From Lottia gigantea (taxonomy: Eukaryota; Mollusca; Gastropoda; Lottiidae), in assembly GCF_000327385.1 (NCBI RefSeq), contig NW_008710662.1, forward strand, positions 2,474,556 through 2,538,555: a stretch of DNA of 64,000 nt, in the 5' to 3' direction. Positions 36,501 to 48,300 of this stretch are shown in pieces. A program made the position numbers and the translations under genes. The notes below the pieces were generated by a model. That model was not told the origin of the DNA and ran no database searches. It saw only the letters and a program-made list of their open reading frames with translations. Position 1 is the first letter of the stretch, and the number at the start of each line of letters is the position of its first letter.

Positions 36501-38723
36501 CGTCCAGTTGCCCTCATTCCTAGTAAGTATGATTACAATTTTGATCAACATTATACATGCAAGATATAAAAATTCTGTGATTTATGGGAAAAGAGTGTTA
36601 TTTTTGCACAACAGAGGTGTTCATTGATTTGTGTTTTACATTCAACCTCTATGACTATCACCATGTCATTCTTATTCAGTGTGTGTGCCCTACAGCTTCA
36701 ACTGTATTTCACATCTTAACCTTTCTTTTTGTTTCAGATTCTCTTCCAGCCCATGTACCTCAAATATTAATAAATCGTGAGAGGTTACGACATATGGACT
36801 TTGATGTAGAATTATTGGGAGATTGTGATGTTATAGTCAATGAATTGTGCAAACATTTAGGTGAAGGCTGGGACAAGTTGAGCAATAATCAACCTGTATT
36901 AAAACACAAAGAAAAGTCAGAATTATGTGAAGACTCTAAAAACATGTGTTCAAATATTGTCAGTGCATATTCTTGTGAACTTCGCGGTGATAATTGTTTA
37001 TCAACAGACAGTAATTCATCTGATAGTCAATCAGCTGTTAATCACAAACAGGACACTGGTGACAGTCAACCTACAACACCTGATGTTACTCCCTCAACTA
37101 ACACTTTAGACAATAGAAATAGTGAACTGTGTTCAAATCAGAGTGCATTAAGAAATTCTAACTCATCTGAAACTACAGATAATGATAATATTGAGAGTAC
37201 AGATGAAACCAGTAACCAAATGAGAAGTTTCTTCCAACCTAGACCACGACAAAGTCTAGCCAAAAGACTTAAAAGTAAGTAGACTTTTGTTTTTACAGAT
37301 AAAGTGGAATATATTGATATTAGGGCTGCAACGATTCCTAAAGTGGCGATCCGATACACTAAACGATACTCGTTCAACGATACGATTTATTGCGATAATA
37401 AATCGCGCTTCTTTGATTAAAGGGAAAGAAAATGAAAACTGATAATTAATAACATTTTAACACAGTTCAAATTATTTTGGTACGCTTAGAAGTACAAAAT
37501 TCACTTTTCATCATTTGTTACATACATCGACTAACAAATTTCTTCAAAATGATAAATAAAATACCAAACCATTGGCAAATATCTTAATTGGGAATTGTCG
37601 TTGTAATTTCAATTTTTTTCACTGGCCTTTTCACCCACAGTGATCTTTGACATAATTTTAGCCTGACTGTAATTGATGACGTTGTCGGTAGAGATGATTC
37701 CGAGCTAATAATTCATAAAATATTTCAGTGTTTAAATGTTTCGACAATAAGGTATTCCACGATATTCTGCTATTTCCGGATGGCATTCGAAACCATGATC
37801 TGGAGAACCAGAAAAAAAAAAGATTTTAAACCGAAAAAGCAAAGGAATGTCGTTCTGTGTTTTATTGTTAGTAGCGAGGTCATAAATTGCGTTTTAGAGA
37901 ATGGATCATATATATTTTGGTTTTATAAAAACGTATTGAGCTGAAGAATCTAATTTCCAAGAGCGCTGTATCGAATAAACAGCTTCATGGAATTATTTTA
38001 TGACTATGCAAACACATCTTACGTTGGAAAAAGAAAAAGTCTATATCAGATCCCATGCATTTATCTTACACTTGGCATATTAATATGTTCTCTTTTCATC
38101 GTTTATAACAAAAATTAATAATGCTGAAGCCAAATTAATACGTGAAAAGCAATTTTTTAACATTTGAACATGACACAATTTCTAAAATACGCGAGGATTC
38201 TGTGCTATTAGTCATTAAAGGGAGTTAATTATATTTATGAGAATCGGGCCGATGTATCGCGATTAATTATTTCTTCTAAGAAGGAACGAATCGCGATTCA
38301 GCGGTGAATCGTTGCAGCCCTAATTGATATGTGTGTAATTTGTTATGTACATGTAATATAATTGAAGTCAGAATAAGCACAACCATATTCACTATGTTAG
38401 GTTTAATTTTAGCTGCTGCTGAATTAGATTGTTATTTTAAACTCTATTTTATTTTTTATTGATTTAATTTTACAGATGATGAGTTACTGTTTTTACCACC
38501 TAATCGTTATGTTTTCTCTGGAGCAGAAGTTTATTCTGATGATGATTTTGATGATAGTGACAGTGAAAGTGAAGATGGCGATGAGGACACTAAAACCACA
38601 AATGATGATGTCCAAACTGAAAACTTAGACAATCAACACCAAAACGATAAAGTTGTTCCAGATGTTAAAGCAAAAGAAAATTATGAAGTTTCTATAAGAG
38701 ATATTATTGATATAGCAAAGTAA
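33538..38723 (+). CDS. SIRT1: NAD+-dependent protein deacetylase sirtuin-1, about 693-703 aa
   Basis: Ten coding exons join in phase: 33538-33841, 34092-34204, 34357-34453, 34611-34855, 35098-35250, 35461-35608, 36012-36091, 36336-36522, 36738-37274 and 38476-38723 (TAA). The likelier start is ATG 33568, in good context (AACATGG); the 33538 ATG has weak context and overlaps a promoter-like motif. Numbering from 33568, the NAD-binding start [18 protein letters not shown] spans the exon 4/5 junction. Next come [10 protein letters not shown], catalytic His 343 in QCHG, and zinc ligands C351, C354, C375 and C378. Then come [11 protein letters not shown] and [15 protein letters not shown]. The last exon carries [20 protein letters not shown], matching the C-terminal activating (ESA) segment of vertebrate SIRT1. 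The N-terminus has a KRAR basic patch, consistent with nuclear location. All catalytic residues are present. Confidence 0.95.
35665..35780 (+). mobile_element. SINE 3' fragment in SIRT1 intron 6
   Basis: GGTGCAGAAAAGTAGGACGTAAAAC (about 35727) is followed by an ATTTC-rich tail (CATTCATTTCATTTTCATTTC). It matches the 3' part of the SINE at 221-405. The head is missing. Confidence 0.5.
37321..38322. mobile_element. hAT-type MITE, 1002 bp, in SIRT1 intron 9
   Basis: Terminal inverted repeats TAGGGCTGCAACGATTC (37321-37337) and GAATCGTTGCAGCCCTA (38306-38322). A perfect 8-bp target-site duplication ATTGATAT lies at 37313-37320 and 38323-38330. Eight-base duplications with this end sequence identify the hAT superfamily. 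The interior has no transposase-like frame. The element begins 46 bp after the exon 9 donor, so it must be removed with the intron. The perfect duplication suggests a fairly young insertion. Confidence 0.9.
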
Positions 38724-41700
38724 ATTGAAAACAAATATGCTATTATTTAGAAAAATGTTGTTTTGGGTCCAAGAGATTTTGGTGTAGAAAATAAAAGCGA
38801 CATGACCCCATTCATACATGTTTCTAAATAAAATTATACTATGGTTATTATTAATTTATTCTTAATGTCTTGTTTGAATGGAATGATTTTGGAATGATTG
38901 TGTGTTTATTGTGTAAATGTATTTATAAATGTACATATATACAGTATCAGAGAAGAATCTATTTTTGTAATAATTTCAAATTTCAACCATAGTGCTGTCT
39001 CATTTTCTATCTTTTACATTTCATTTAAGCCAAATTATCACTTGAATTTCTCTTCTTATCTTATCTATTCTTTTCTGTTTCTTACAAGAAGCAATCTACT
39101 GTAAAAAGCATTCTTTAATTTCATTTGTCAAAAATATTTCAATTGTATGATATCAAATCATTTATGAAATAGAATGTATATTGTGTTAGGGAATGAATTG
39201 TGTAAACTAGTTGTTTATTGTGTATCGTTTATTAGTGTGTTTGTTGTGATAAGTTGTGATATAGTGTTATTGTAAATAGATTAGAAAACTACATCAATGT
39301 TAATTATTACTTGCTCCAAATTTCTCCAGTTTGATTCAACTGCCATAACAACTCATATCCAGAATGTTGTTTTACCTACCAAACATTTTAAGATTATAGG
39401 GCATGTTCTGACAATCATTTTTATATCTATCACACTGGTATTCTATAACTATATTTGTATTATTAATTGAAAAACATTATTGAAAAAAATACCATAACGT
39501 TTAATCATAATCGGTGAGTTTAAGCCAATGATTTTCTTCTTACAATAAAGAATAAGATAAGGGAATTGGCCATGAAATATAGCTACTTAATCATGTAAAA
39601 TCTGAATTTTATTAAAATTTGCTTTTTTGTACCAAATGTTGCCAAAAAATGGCACTTTTTTTTCGAAAAGTGGAAATGATACAGATTTAAATGATAATTT
39701 ATTGCAAGAGAAAATCATTGGATTTAGACTGAATTAGCATAATTTTGTATATGAATCAATTATTACAGGGTTTTATCATTTCATTGTAACATATGTCATC
39801 ATCATCATAATATCAGTCATAATAAGGGTTATATTTTTCTAATTTTCTATTTATCACATCTTTTGTTTAAGGCCATATTTTTCTCTTTTCATTCAATAGT
39901 TCATGCATTTGACTTGTATACAACTCTACATAGGCAGGACCTAATTTGAAACAGTGGAAAATATTTGGGATCTAAAGATATACTTATTAACATACAATGT
40001 GAAAATGCTTACACTTTTAAAAGAACAGAATTTCTGAGGGTCCAAATGATGTAACTAGATGTAAAGAAAAACATAAATTTGAATAAGAAATTGCCAGAAT
40101 TCAATACAGCAAAATGCTTCTTATTGTTTTGTTGTCTGTTTTGTTTTGTTTTATAAAACAGGACTGACTTGCACATGATAAATTAGTTAAAAAAACAACA
40201 TAAAGGAAGTGCTGATGAGATTACACTTAACAAAATAAGATCCATAGTTATTGTTATTATCTGCTTCTAACTTTGGGAATTAATTTGTTACATAAAAAGG
40301 ATTATTGAAACAAAATCGGTTGTATCTCAGTTTGACACTGAAGTGTACTATTTTGTTTATTCTTAGTCCATTGTAAAATAAATTATTCTGTAAAAGTGTT
40401 GTTTTTGTCAAAAATTAAAGATACCGGTAAACTGTTTCAAATGTTGATAAAGGGTATAAAGTTATACAAAACAGTAATTTAATAGAATATCACTATGCTC
40501 ATATATAAAGATGTTTTATAGGTTCTGAGACACCTTATTTAGAATTGTTGAAATTACATATTAACATGTAAATTAAACTGTTTCATATTGATAACTGTCT
40601 TGTTTCTTGATGCTAAAAATTTTCATGAATCCATATTGTTACCTGAATGAATATTAGACATTTCAGATTGGCATCAAAGCTGACTAACAATCAACCTCGA
40701 GGTATTCTGATGCCTGTGCCCAATACCTAACTCCAGAACCCATACTTTTATTTTGAAAATAGATTAAGCAAGCTGCAAATAAAGGTATATCAGATGCAAA
40801 GGATAAAGTTGATAGGTGCAACTGACTGAAAAAGGTTATTGGTCCTGAATGAATCTTTGTTGTCTGACAGTTATGGAAATTACCTCCCTTCTTAATTCGC
40901 ACCTGGCTGATTGTGACTACATTGTAAACAATATGGCTTCCCTCTAAATGAAATTTGTCGTTCAATAATGATTATTGATAGTTATAGGTTATATATGTGA
41001 TTACGGTAAATCATTAAAGTTTCATGATGTTTTTTTAGGTCTACAAAAAAACTGACAAACATAGTTCTTTATAAATTGGGCCATGTAAGCATCTGCATGT
41101 TTCCCTCACACTAACCGAATCAAGTTTCACTTCATCTTCAGTTCCAGCCAGGAAATGTGTCACCTAATTTTAAATTAGGATCTGTTAGGTTAGATATTAA
41201 TCCGTACAGATTAACTAATGTCTGTGAGCTACTTTATATATTTTTGTCTCCTTTGCTATATTACCTTCTGGGTAGGTTACAGTCACATAGTCCTCTAATA
41301 ATATACAATTACAGTGCTGTAACCTATTTTCGTGCATATAAGGATTCAACACCGAATTTCGTCAAAGTTAAAAAAACGAAAACAATTTTTATGTCTTAGA
41401 TGTTTCCTAAGATATTCTACAAAATAATTAAAATTGTTTGTTTCGATTTTTTTTATGAATCCTTCACTTTGACCCCATATTTCATGATCAACCAACACGG
41501 CAACGGCGGCAAAATGCGTTACCTATTTTCGTGTAAAGTGTTTGATCTATAAATAGGTCGAGAAAAACACATTGTATGGATACCCGGTGGTATAATTAAC
41601 TTCTCTTAGTATTTATCTTTAATATCAATTCATTATAACAAGAGACAATTCCTTCAAAAAACAATGATTAAAAAAAAATAGTGAGTGACAAAATAAGATA

Positions 41701-42319
41701 CGTAGCGTGATTTATTGCTTAAAGTCACTGAAACAACATAAGAATATGGCCCACTTTGTGTTCCATAGAAAGTTTCTGCTGACACTGAATCCGCTAATTG
41801 ATCATGTGACTTCATTCATTGCAATACATTCTAGAAGACGACACTTAGAATTCCGATTACCACTTGGGATTATAAGGAAATACGGCTGATAAAAAATGGT
41901 GACGTTTGGTAATAACTGAAATCCGCCATTTTGTATTTGTCAAAGTATACATTAATACATTTTACCTTGCTTGAAACTACTGGATTCATTCTACTAGCTG
42001 ATATTGTAAAGATAACCTATGTTTATCAAAACAAGCAAATGTGGAGGTCACGCGAGGTCGCACATGTAAATTATTAATCATTTCCAGAAATGCATGAAAA
42101 ATAGGTTACTTGACTGGACCACTTTTGTCTTACTATACCAATTTCTTTGGCCTTTGCAATGAAAGATATGCAGTGTTAGTTTCAAAATGATATACCAGTA
42201 GGGTAGTAAGTCATTTTTATTATAAAGATATGAGACTTTTTTTGCATTCATCTATATTATTATACTCTTTGTAGGATTTTGTCATGCTTGTTATAATTGG
42301 AATGGAATCTTAAATTGAT
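38724..42319. other. SIRT1 3' UTR and SIRT1-NEK9 intergenic region
   Basis: A candidate AATAAA for SIRT1 lies at 38827-38832, about 100 bp past the stop. Beyond it no exon was recognised. A 93-codon minus-strand frame at 40684-40965 and an 80-codon plus-strand frame at 41157-41399 have no splice partners or recognisable motifs. The NEK9-like 5' UTR probably begins in the last few hundred bases; a TTTGTAG acceptor ends at 42274. Confidence 0.45.
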
Positions 42320-45300
42320 ATGAGGAGGTTGAACCTTTCTTCAAGAGATGGATCCAAAGAAACAAAAAGAAATAACCCAGATCAGACTAGTGTAGCATCT
42401 ATTAAGTCAGAATGTAAAGAGCGGATGAATAGTGCAGGGGAAACAGGGGGCAAGAAGACCAAACGCCAACACTCAAGGTCAAACTCTCACTCAGGAAGTG
42501 ACACCTATGTGTTTGTGAAGACCCCTGCTAAACCATTGTCAGCTGATGCTAACCGACGTAAAATCTCATCTAACAGTAATGATAGTGATACGTTCATAGT
42601 GTACAATGATGAAGCCATTAACGTTAGTAATGTGTATGGTGGAAAGGATAAGAACAAGGGAGATAATTATCAGAGATTACTGATTATTTCCAGTAAAGTT
42701 AGAAATAGTAGTGTTATAAGACATGCTCTGCTATCTAATGTTATTTATGTACAATATAATTATGATGTTCATTCTTTAGATGAAATTCTCGGTAAGTGTA
42801 GGAACTGTTTTCTTTTACTTACTAAAGATACCAATCATCATGTTTAATGTAGGAAGAATGAGTCTTTCGTCTTTGAACCCTTGATCATAAGAGAAAGATG
42901 AAGTTGGTAATCTATGTGGTTAAGTTTGTGTTGTCATGATAATAATCATTAAAATCCATACACACCTTTTTTCTCTGTATTTACTATCCTACCTAGTTTC
43001 TCAAAATCTTCTAGTTAACATTAACAGAAAATGCTAAGCCAAAATGGGAGAATCTACCTATATTTAAATCAATGCTGGAAAACTTATTGACTGGTTAGAA
43101 AATGTGACAAATTTGACAATTTGAAATAATATTCTAAAATCAAGAACCCATGCCTCAACCAAGAAATTAATTAGACATAATCTGTAACATACAAATACAT
43201 ATTTTGATACATAAAACAAATGAATTTACTATCGAATTAAATTTGGCAGCTAATTAATGAATACAAAAGTAACTTTGAAAAATGAAACAAGATGGCCGCT
43301 CTGAAACAGGTGATCAGCACAGTAACAACAAAAGTGTTAATAACTTTAGGTATGCTATACCGACATGAAAAGTAAAGACAGGCACGCAAAGAAAAATACT
43401 AGAGCTATCTAATAAACAAGAAAAATAGTGATAATTATGTTTTGCCTATTCATGCCGATGAAATTACAAGTTACAACATGCAAAGTTATAACTATAAGTA
43501 TACCATGCTGACAATATGGGGAGAACTGAATCTGTTAATTGGCATCATTGTCAAGAGAGAGAGAGAGAAGTGGGAACTCAATCTATCCTTGATAAATAAA
43601 ATGCATGCTACTGAATACAGACATTTTTTTTTCCGAATGAAGTCACACTAAGACTCTTTATAACTATCAATAGATTAGATTATTAGTCTGTATATTTTTA
43701 TTAATACTTATACTGATCTCAGTAATGATTTTCAATGTTGTATTTCAGGATTTATAGAAGAGAGTATTGGTAATAAGAAGGTAGCCAGTGTTGCTATGGT
43801 TTTATCATGTAACCAGTCAGCTATTCAGATAACATCTAAAGATGATAAGGTAGAAACCCACACCAGTTTTATAATGTGTAAATTTTCCACATTGTGAGTT
43901 GGTGACTATTTTGATGTAAGCTTATATATTTGGGAGGAAGTGTAAGAAGACAATCCTCTCTACCTTTTAATCAAATAAGTTCATTATTTTCATTTATATC
44001 AAATAAAAACCCAATCGATATAAATTTCACCATTTGCTTTATGAGTAACCCTTAAATGTTAAAATAATCTTATTTCAGATATTATGTCAAGATAGAATAC
44101 ATGATATTAGTATCAAGTTGTTTTTTACCAGATTAATAGATCTGTGTATAGATAAATCTCAACCTGGTCAACGTTTAGATCTTCTAGCCTTGTCAGCTTA
44201 TCAACAACTAGATATACCATTAATAACTCATCAGTTACAGGACTGGACTGGGGTAGGAGACTAGATTATTATTGTGAAATCATTATGTTTTGTGACTCAA
44301 CTTTCTGGATTTTGGCAAGTCCAAAAATAAATTCATGTTTCCATGAAGTATAAAAAGCTGTTTTAATAATAGTGAGGTTTAAAACAAGAAAAGGAATTCT
44401 CTTCTTTCTATTTCGTCCCTGTCCATGTTTCAGAAGTTCTGTTCTCTTGACACAATTATGGAACCTAGTAAGAGCTAGTCCGTAGTATAAACAGACAGTA
44501 AAACTATGTTAATACATGGTACTAGCCATCTAGCTATGTATATCTTTGTCTTTCTAGGTAACAGTTGGTTTTGCTAAAGATTTTGTTGGAAATGATATTG
44601 GTAATTTTAAGAAAGATGACAGTAAGAGGTAACTAGTTTGTATTACATGTATGATTTTTTAACTAACTTGTATTTTCAATGATCTTTATTCAAAAGAAGA
44701 TCAATATATCAATATATTTTGACATTCCTTAAGTGCTAGACTTCATGTTATAAGTATTGTCATTCATGTAGATTGACAATAGCCTAACAATTCTAGCCCT
44801 ACTCAGTGAGAGTGGTTATGAATGCTTCAAGATGGCGGAATGTGATTAAATTTGTACCCTAATTATGCTTTCAAGACAGTAAAAATTATTGTCATATTGG
44901 ACATATTGTTTATAGATCTGTCATAAGCCAATAAGGCATATAATTTAATTATAAATTGTTTTTGATTTCAGCGTGGTTGGTGATATGTATTTCCGACTGG
45001 AGAAATTACGATTTTGGAGTGGAAGACATCAGCAATCACTGGCTGGTTTTGAAAAGATTAGAACTGTTGGCAAAGGTTTGTGTAATTAATGTCATTTTGT
45101 TGAATTATATAAATAAAAATGAATTATAAATATAGTTGCCCTGTCATGTCTGGCTGATTGATGTTTAAATTAAAGCTCTTAAAATGTAAAAACAAAGTCT
45201 CAACTGAATATGCTTGGTTCATCATAGTTCATGTCATGTTTTATAGGAGCCTATGGTGCTGCTGTGTTATATAAAAAGAAAGATGATGATTCTGTTGTGA

Positions 45301-48300
45301 TATTAAAAGAAATTAATATGCATGATTTGAGTGCTGCTGAAAGACAGTTAGCTTTAAATGAGGTAAATGTACATGATTAGCCTTTTCTAAACCATTTTCA
45401 TCCAATTTCTTCTTACATATTCAGAGAAACACTTTCTGTACACAAAACCATGAAAACACTTAATATCATTACAACAGAGCAAACAATTCCTTTTCAACAA
45501 TATTTTTGATTGATTAAAATATTTTCACAACCTGGTAAAGAATTATATCAAATTTGAATTCCTCCAACATCAATAATACGATGTGTAAAATGCGTCCCTG
45601 CTAAGTAACTTGTAATAAACATATTGCAGAATTAGATAGTGTGTTTGAATCTCAATGCAGAAATAGCAAGATTGTTGATTACAACTCTTCATTTCTTTTG
45701 ATTGATTGAATGATTTTGATAATTCAATGCTATGGAAAACTTATTTCTATCCTCACTAAAGGGTTAATTATAACATATTTATGTTATTTAGGTGAATGTC
45801 TTAGCCATGTTAGACCATCCTAATATTATCAGTTACTATGATAGTTTTGAAGAAGATGGTGTTTTAATGATAGAAATGGAATATGCTGATGGAGGGTAGG
45901 CTTATCTTCCTTATCAATTCTCTATTAAGCAAATTTAGGGAACTCACTAAACAAGAGCAAAAAACCCAGTCACAAAAAGATTCAATACAGTGTTCAATTG
46001 ACGAGAGATCTTACACAGGGTTTGGATACAAAATCCATAACAGGACAGCTATTTTTGGAAATTTACTGATTTGTTAAGAAGCAGTTGTATGCAATATTAT
46101 TTATATATATTTTATATACCTTATTTTTAGAACTTTAAAGCAGTTTTTATATCAACAAGAACATTTACATCTAGATGAGAAGGTTGTTTTAGAAATGTTT
46201 CAACAAATAGTAGCTGCTATAAGATATATACATGAACACAAAATATTACATAGGTAGGTCAATATTTCTCTTAACACTATCAAGATATGCTTTTGTTGGT
46301 TTTATGTAGATATTTATTGTTGGTACTGACTGTCTGTCAGTGTTTTAGTTAATCTGTTCAAGTCTTTCCGTAAACATTTCAGAATCTACAGTTTTTGATC
46401 GATTTTGTTGAAACGTCATATGTTATAAAATGAGGATCAAGTTTGCATTTCAGTGCCTTCTAATGATTAGAAACAGGTTTTTTCTATTTATACATCGATA
46501 AACTGAAAAATGTTCAGGTCATTCCTTATAATTTAATCAACTCGAATACATATTTGAATATTCATCTAAGATAGTAACGATTTAAGCCACAAAATTGGCG
46601 CCTAAATACATAAGATTTTAACATAAGGTTAATGAACTGATACTAACAATAGAGATTTCCTAGAGAACAGCCAATCAGCAATAAGTAGGTCACTTATTTA
46701 TAGTCTACTGTCTACTACATGAAAGTTGACGGAGCGGCCAAATTGGAAGTTCAATTATTGAAAGACCAGTTCTAAATAAGTCCAGAATTCATGATATTGT
46801 TGGAATTTGGAGTGTGCACTTTTGAGGGAATTGGAAAATACCTTTATCATTCAGTGAAATGTCAATTTCGGCTTTGTTGACATTTGAAGGAACAACATTG
46901 ATGCATAGTGGCCACGTCAATCAAACTCAATGATAAGAGTAATAAAACTGTGTGATGCCATGTAAATGGAATCGTGATATAATTATTGTTATTTAATCAG
47001 TTTATATTATAATTGTAGAGATTTAAAAACAGATAATATATTTCTAACTAAAGAAGGTATTATAAAAGTGGGTGATTTTGGTATATCTAAAATGATGAGT
47101 TCGGTACAAGGTGCTAACACTGTTTTAGGAACACCATATTATATTAGTCCAGAAATGGTGAGTATACTATAAACTTTATCTAATGTCAAATTATTTAGTT
47201 TTGTAGACGTTATTTTTGTTGTAATGATAAGTATACTATAGACAATTTATTCTGTAATGTTGCTATTATCAACTACCTGGCCACAAATTTTACACAATAC
47301 TTTACATAAACAATTACATAAAAAACAATTATAGATATTTTAATTTATTATAGTGTGAAGGTAAACCATATAGTTTTAAATCTGATATCTGGGCACTAGG
47401 TTGTATTCTATATGAAATGGCATGTCTACAGAAAACATTTGAAGGAACCAATCTACCAGCTTTGGTTAATAAGATAATGAAGGTAAGAACCTTAAGTGTT
47501 TTGTACTTTTTTATAAAATCCACAAAAACTAGCTCATTGGAATCAGTCCAGAAAAGTCTCACTTTGGGAAGTCCCGATTTGACACTTTATTTGACATTTA
47601 TAATGTTCTTTATAGAAACTAGAAAAACTTAAGAAATTTGATTTATGTTATTTTAGCCAATGCTGGGCAATAAAATCGATAAGATTCTATGTTCTTGTCA
47701 GCCAGTAAATTTAGAATACTGCAAACACTAACTTGAAGGTTCATAGTTTTACAAGTATATATCAACTATCTTTTATTAACTATTTGTAGGGTCAGTTTGC
47801 TCCAGTAAAAGAAATGTATAGTCCTGATTTCCGTGATGTGGTACTAGATATGTTACAGAATGATCCTGATAAAAGACCTGATGCCACAGAGTTAATGTAC
47901 CATAGACTACCTCCTGTAAGTCTTTTGTATTGTTTAACATTTTAGCAGCAAATCTCTTTCTTGCTGCATACAAATTCTAATTCAATAGTTAGACTAATAC
48001 TCTGAGATGTACTTTTCAGGTTAAAAGCAATATGCGGTGATTTATTGTTCCCAATTTATTGTTGAACATATGTAAACTTATAAAACTGACAAATATACTT
48101 GGCAAAGGGTCATATCTGATGAAAATTATGTTATGTGTTGCAGTTGATAGCTAAATATGATGAAGAAGTGTCTGATCCTGAAGAAGAATTGAATGAAAAT
48201 GAAAATGCCAATAAAAAGATTAAAATGAGGTAATTTAATAATCTGATATAACTCTTACTTCTCAATAACATTCATTCTTTTCTAGTAGGTAGAAGTTCAA

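Noticed and set aside
40684-40965. 93-codon minus-strand frame as a gene
   Set aside because: No splice sites, conserved motif or suitable composition; probably chance or repeat-derived.
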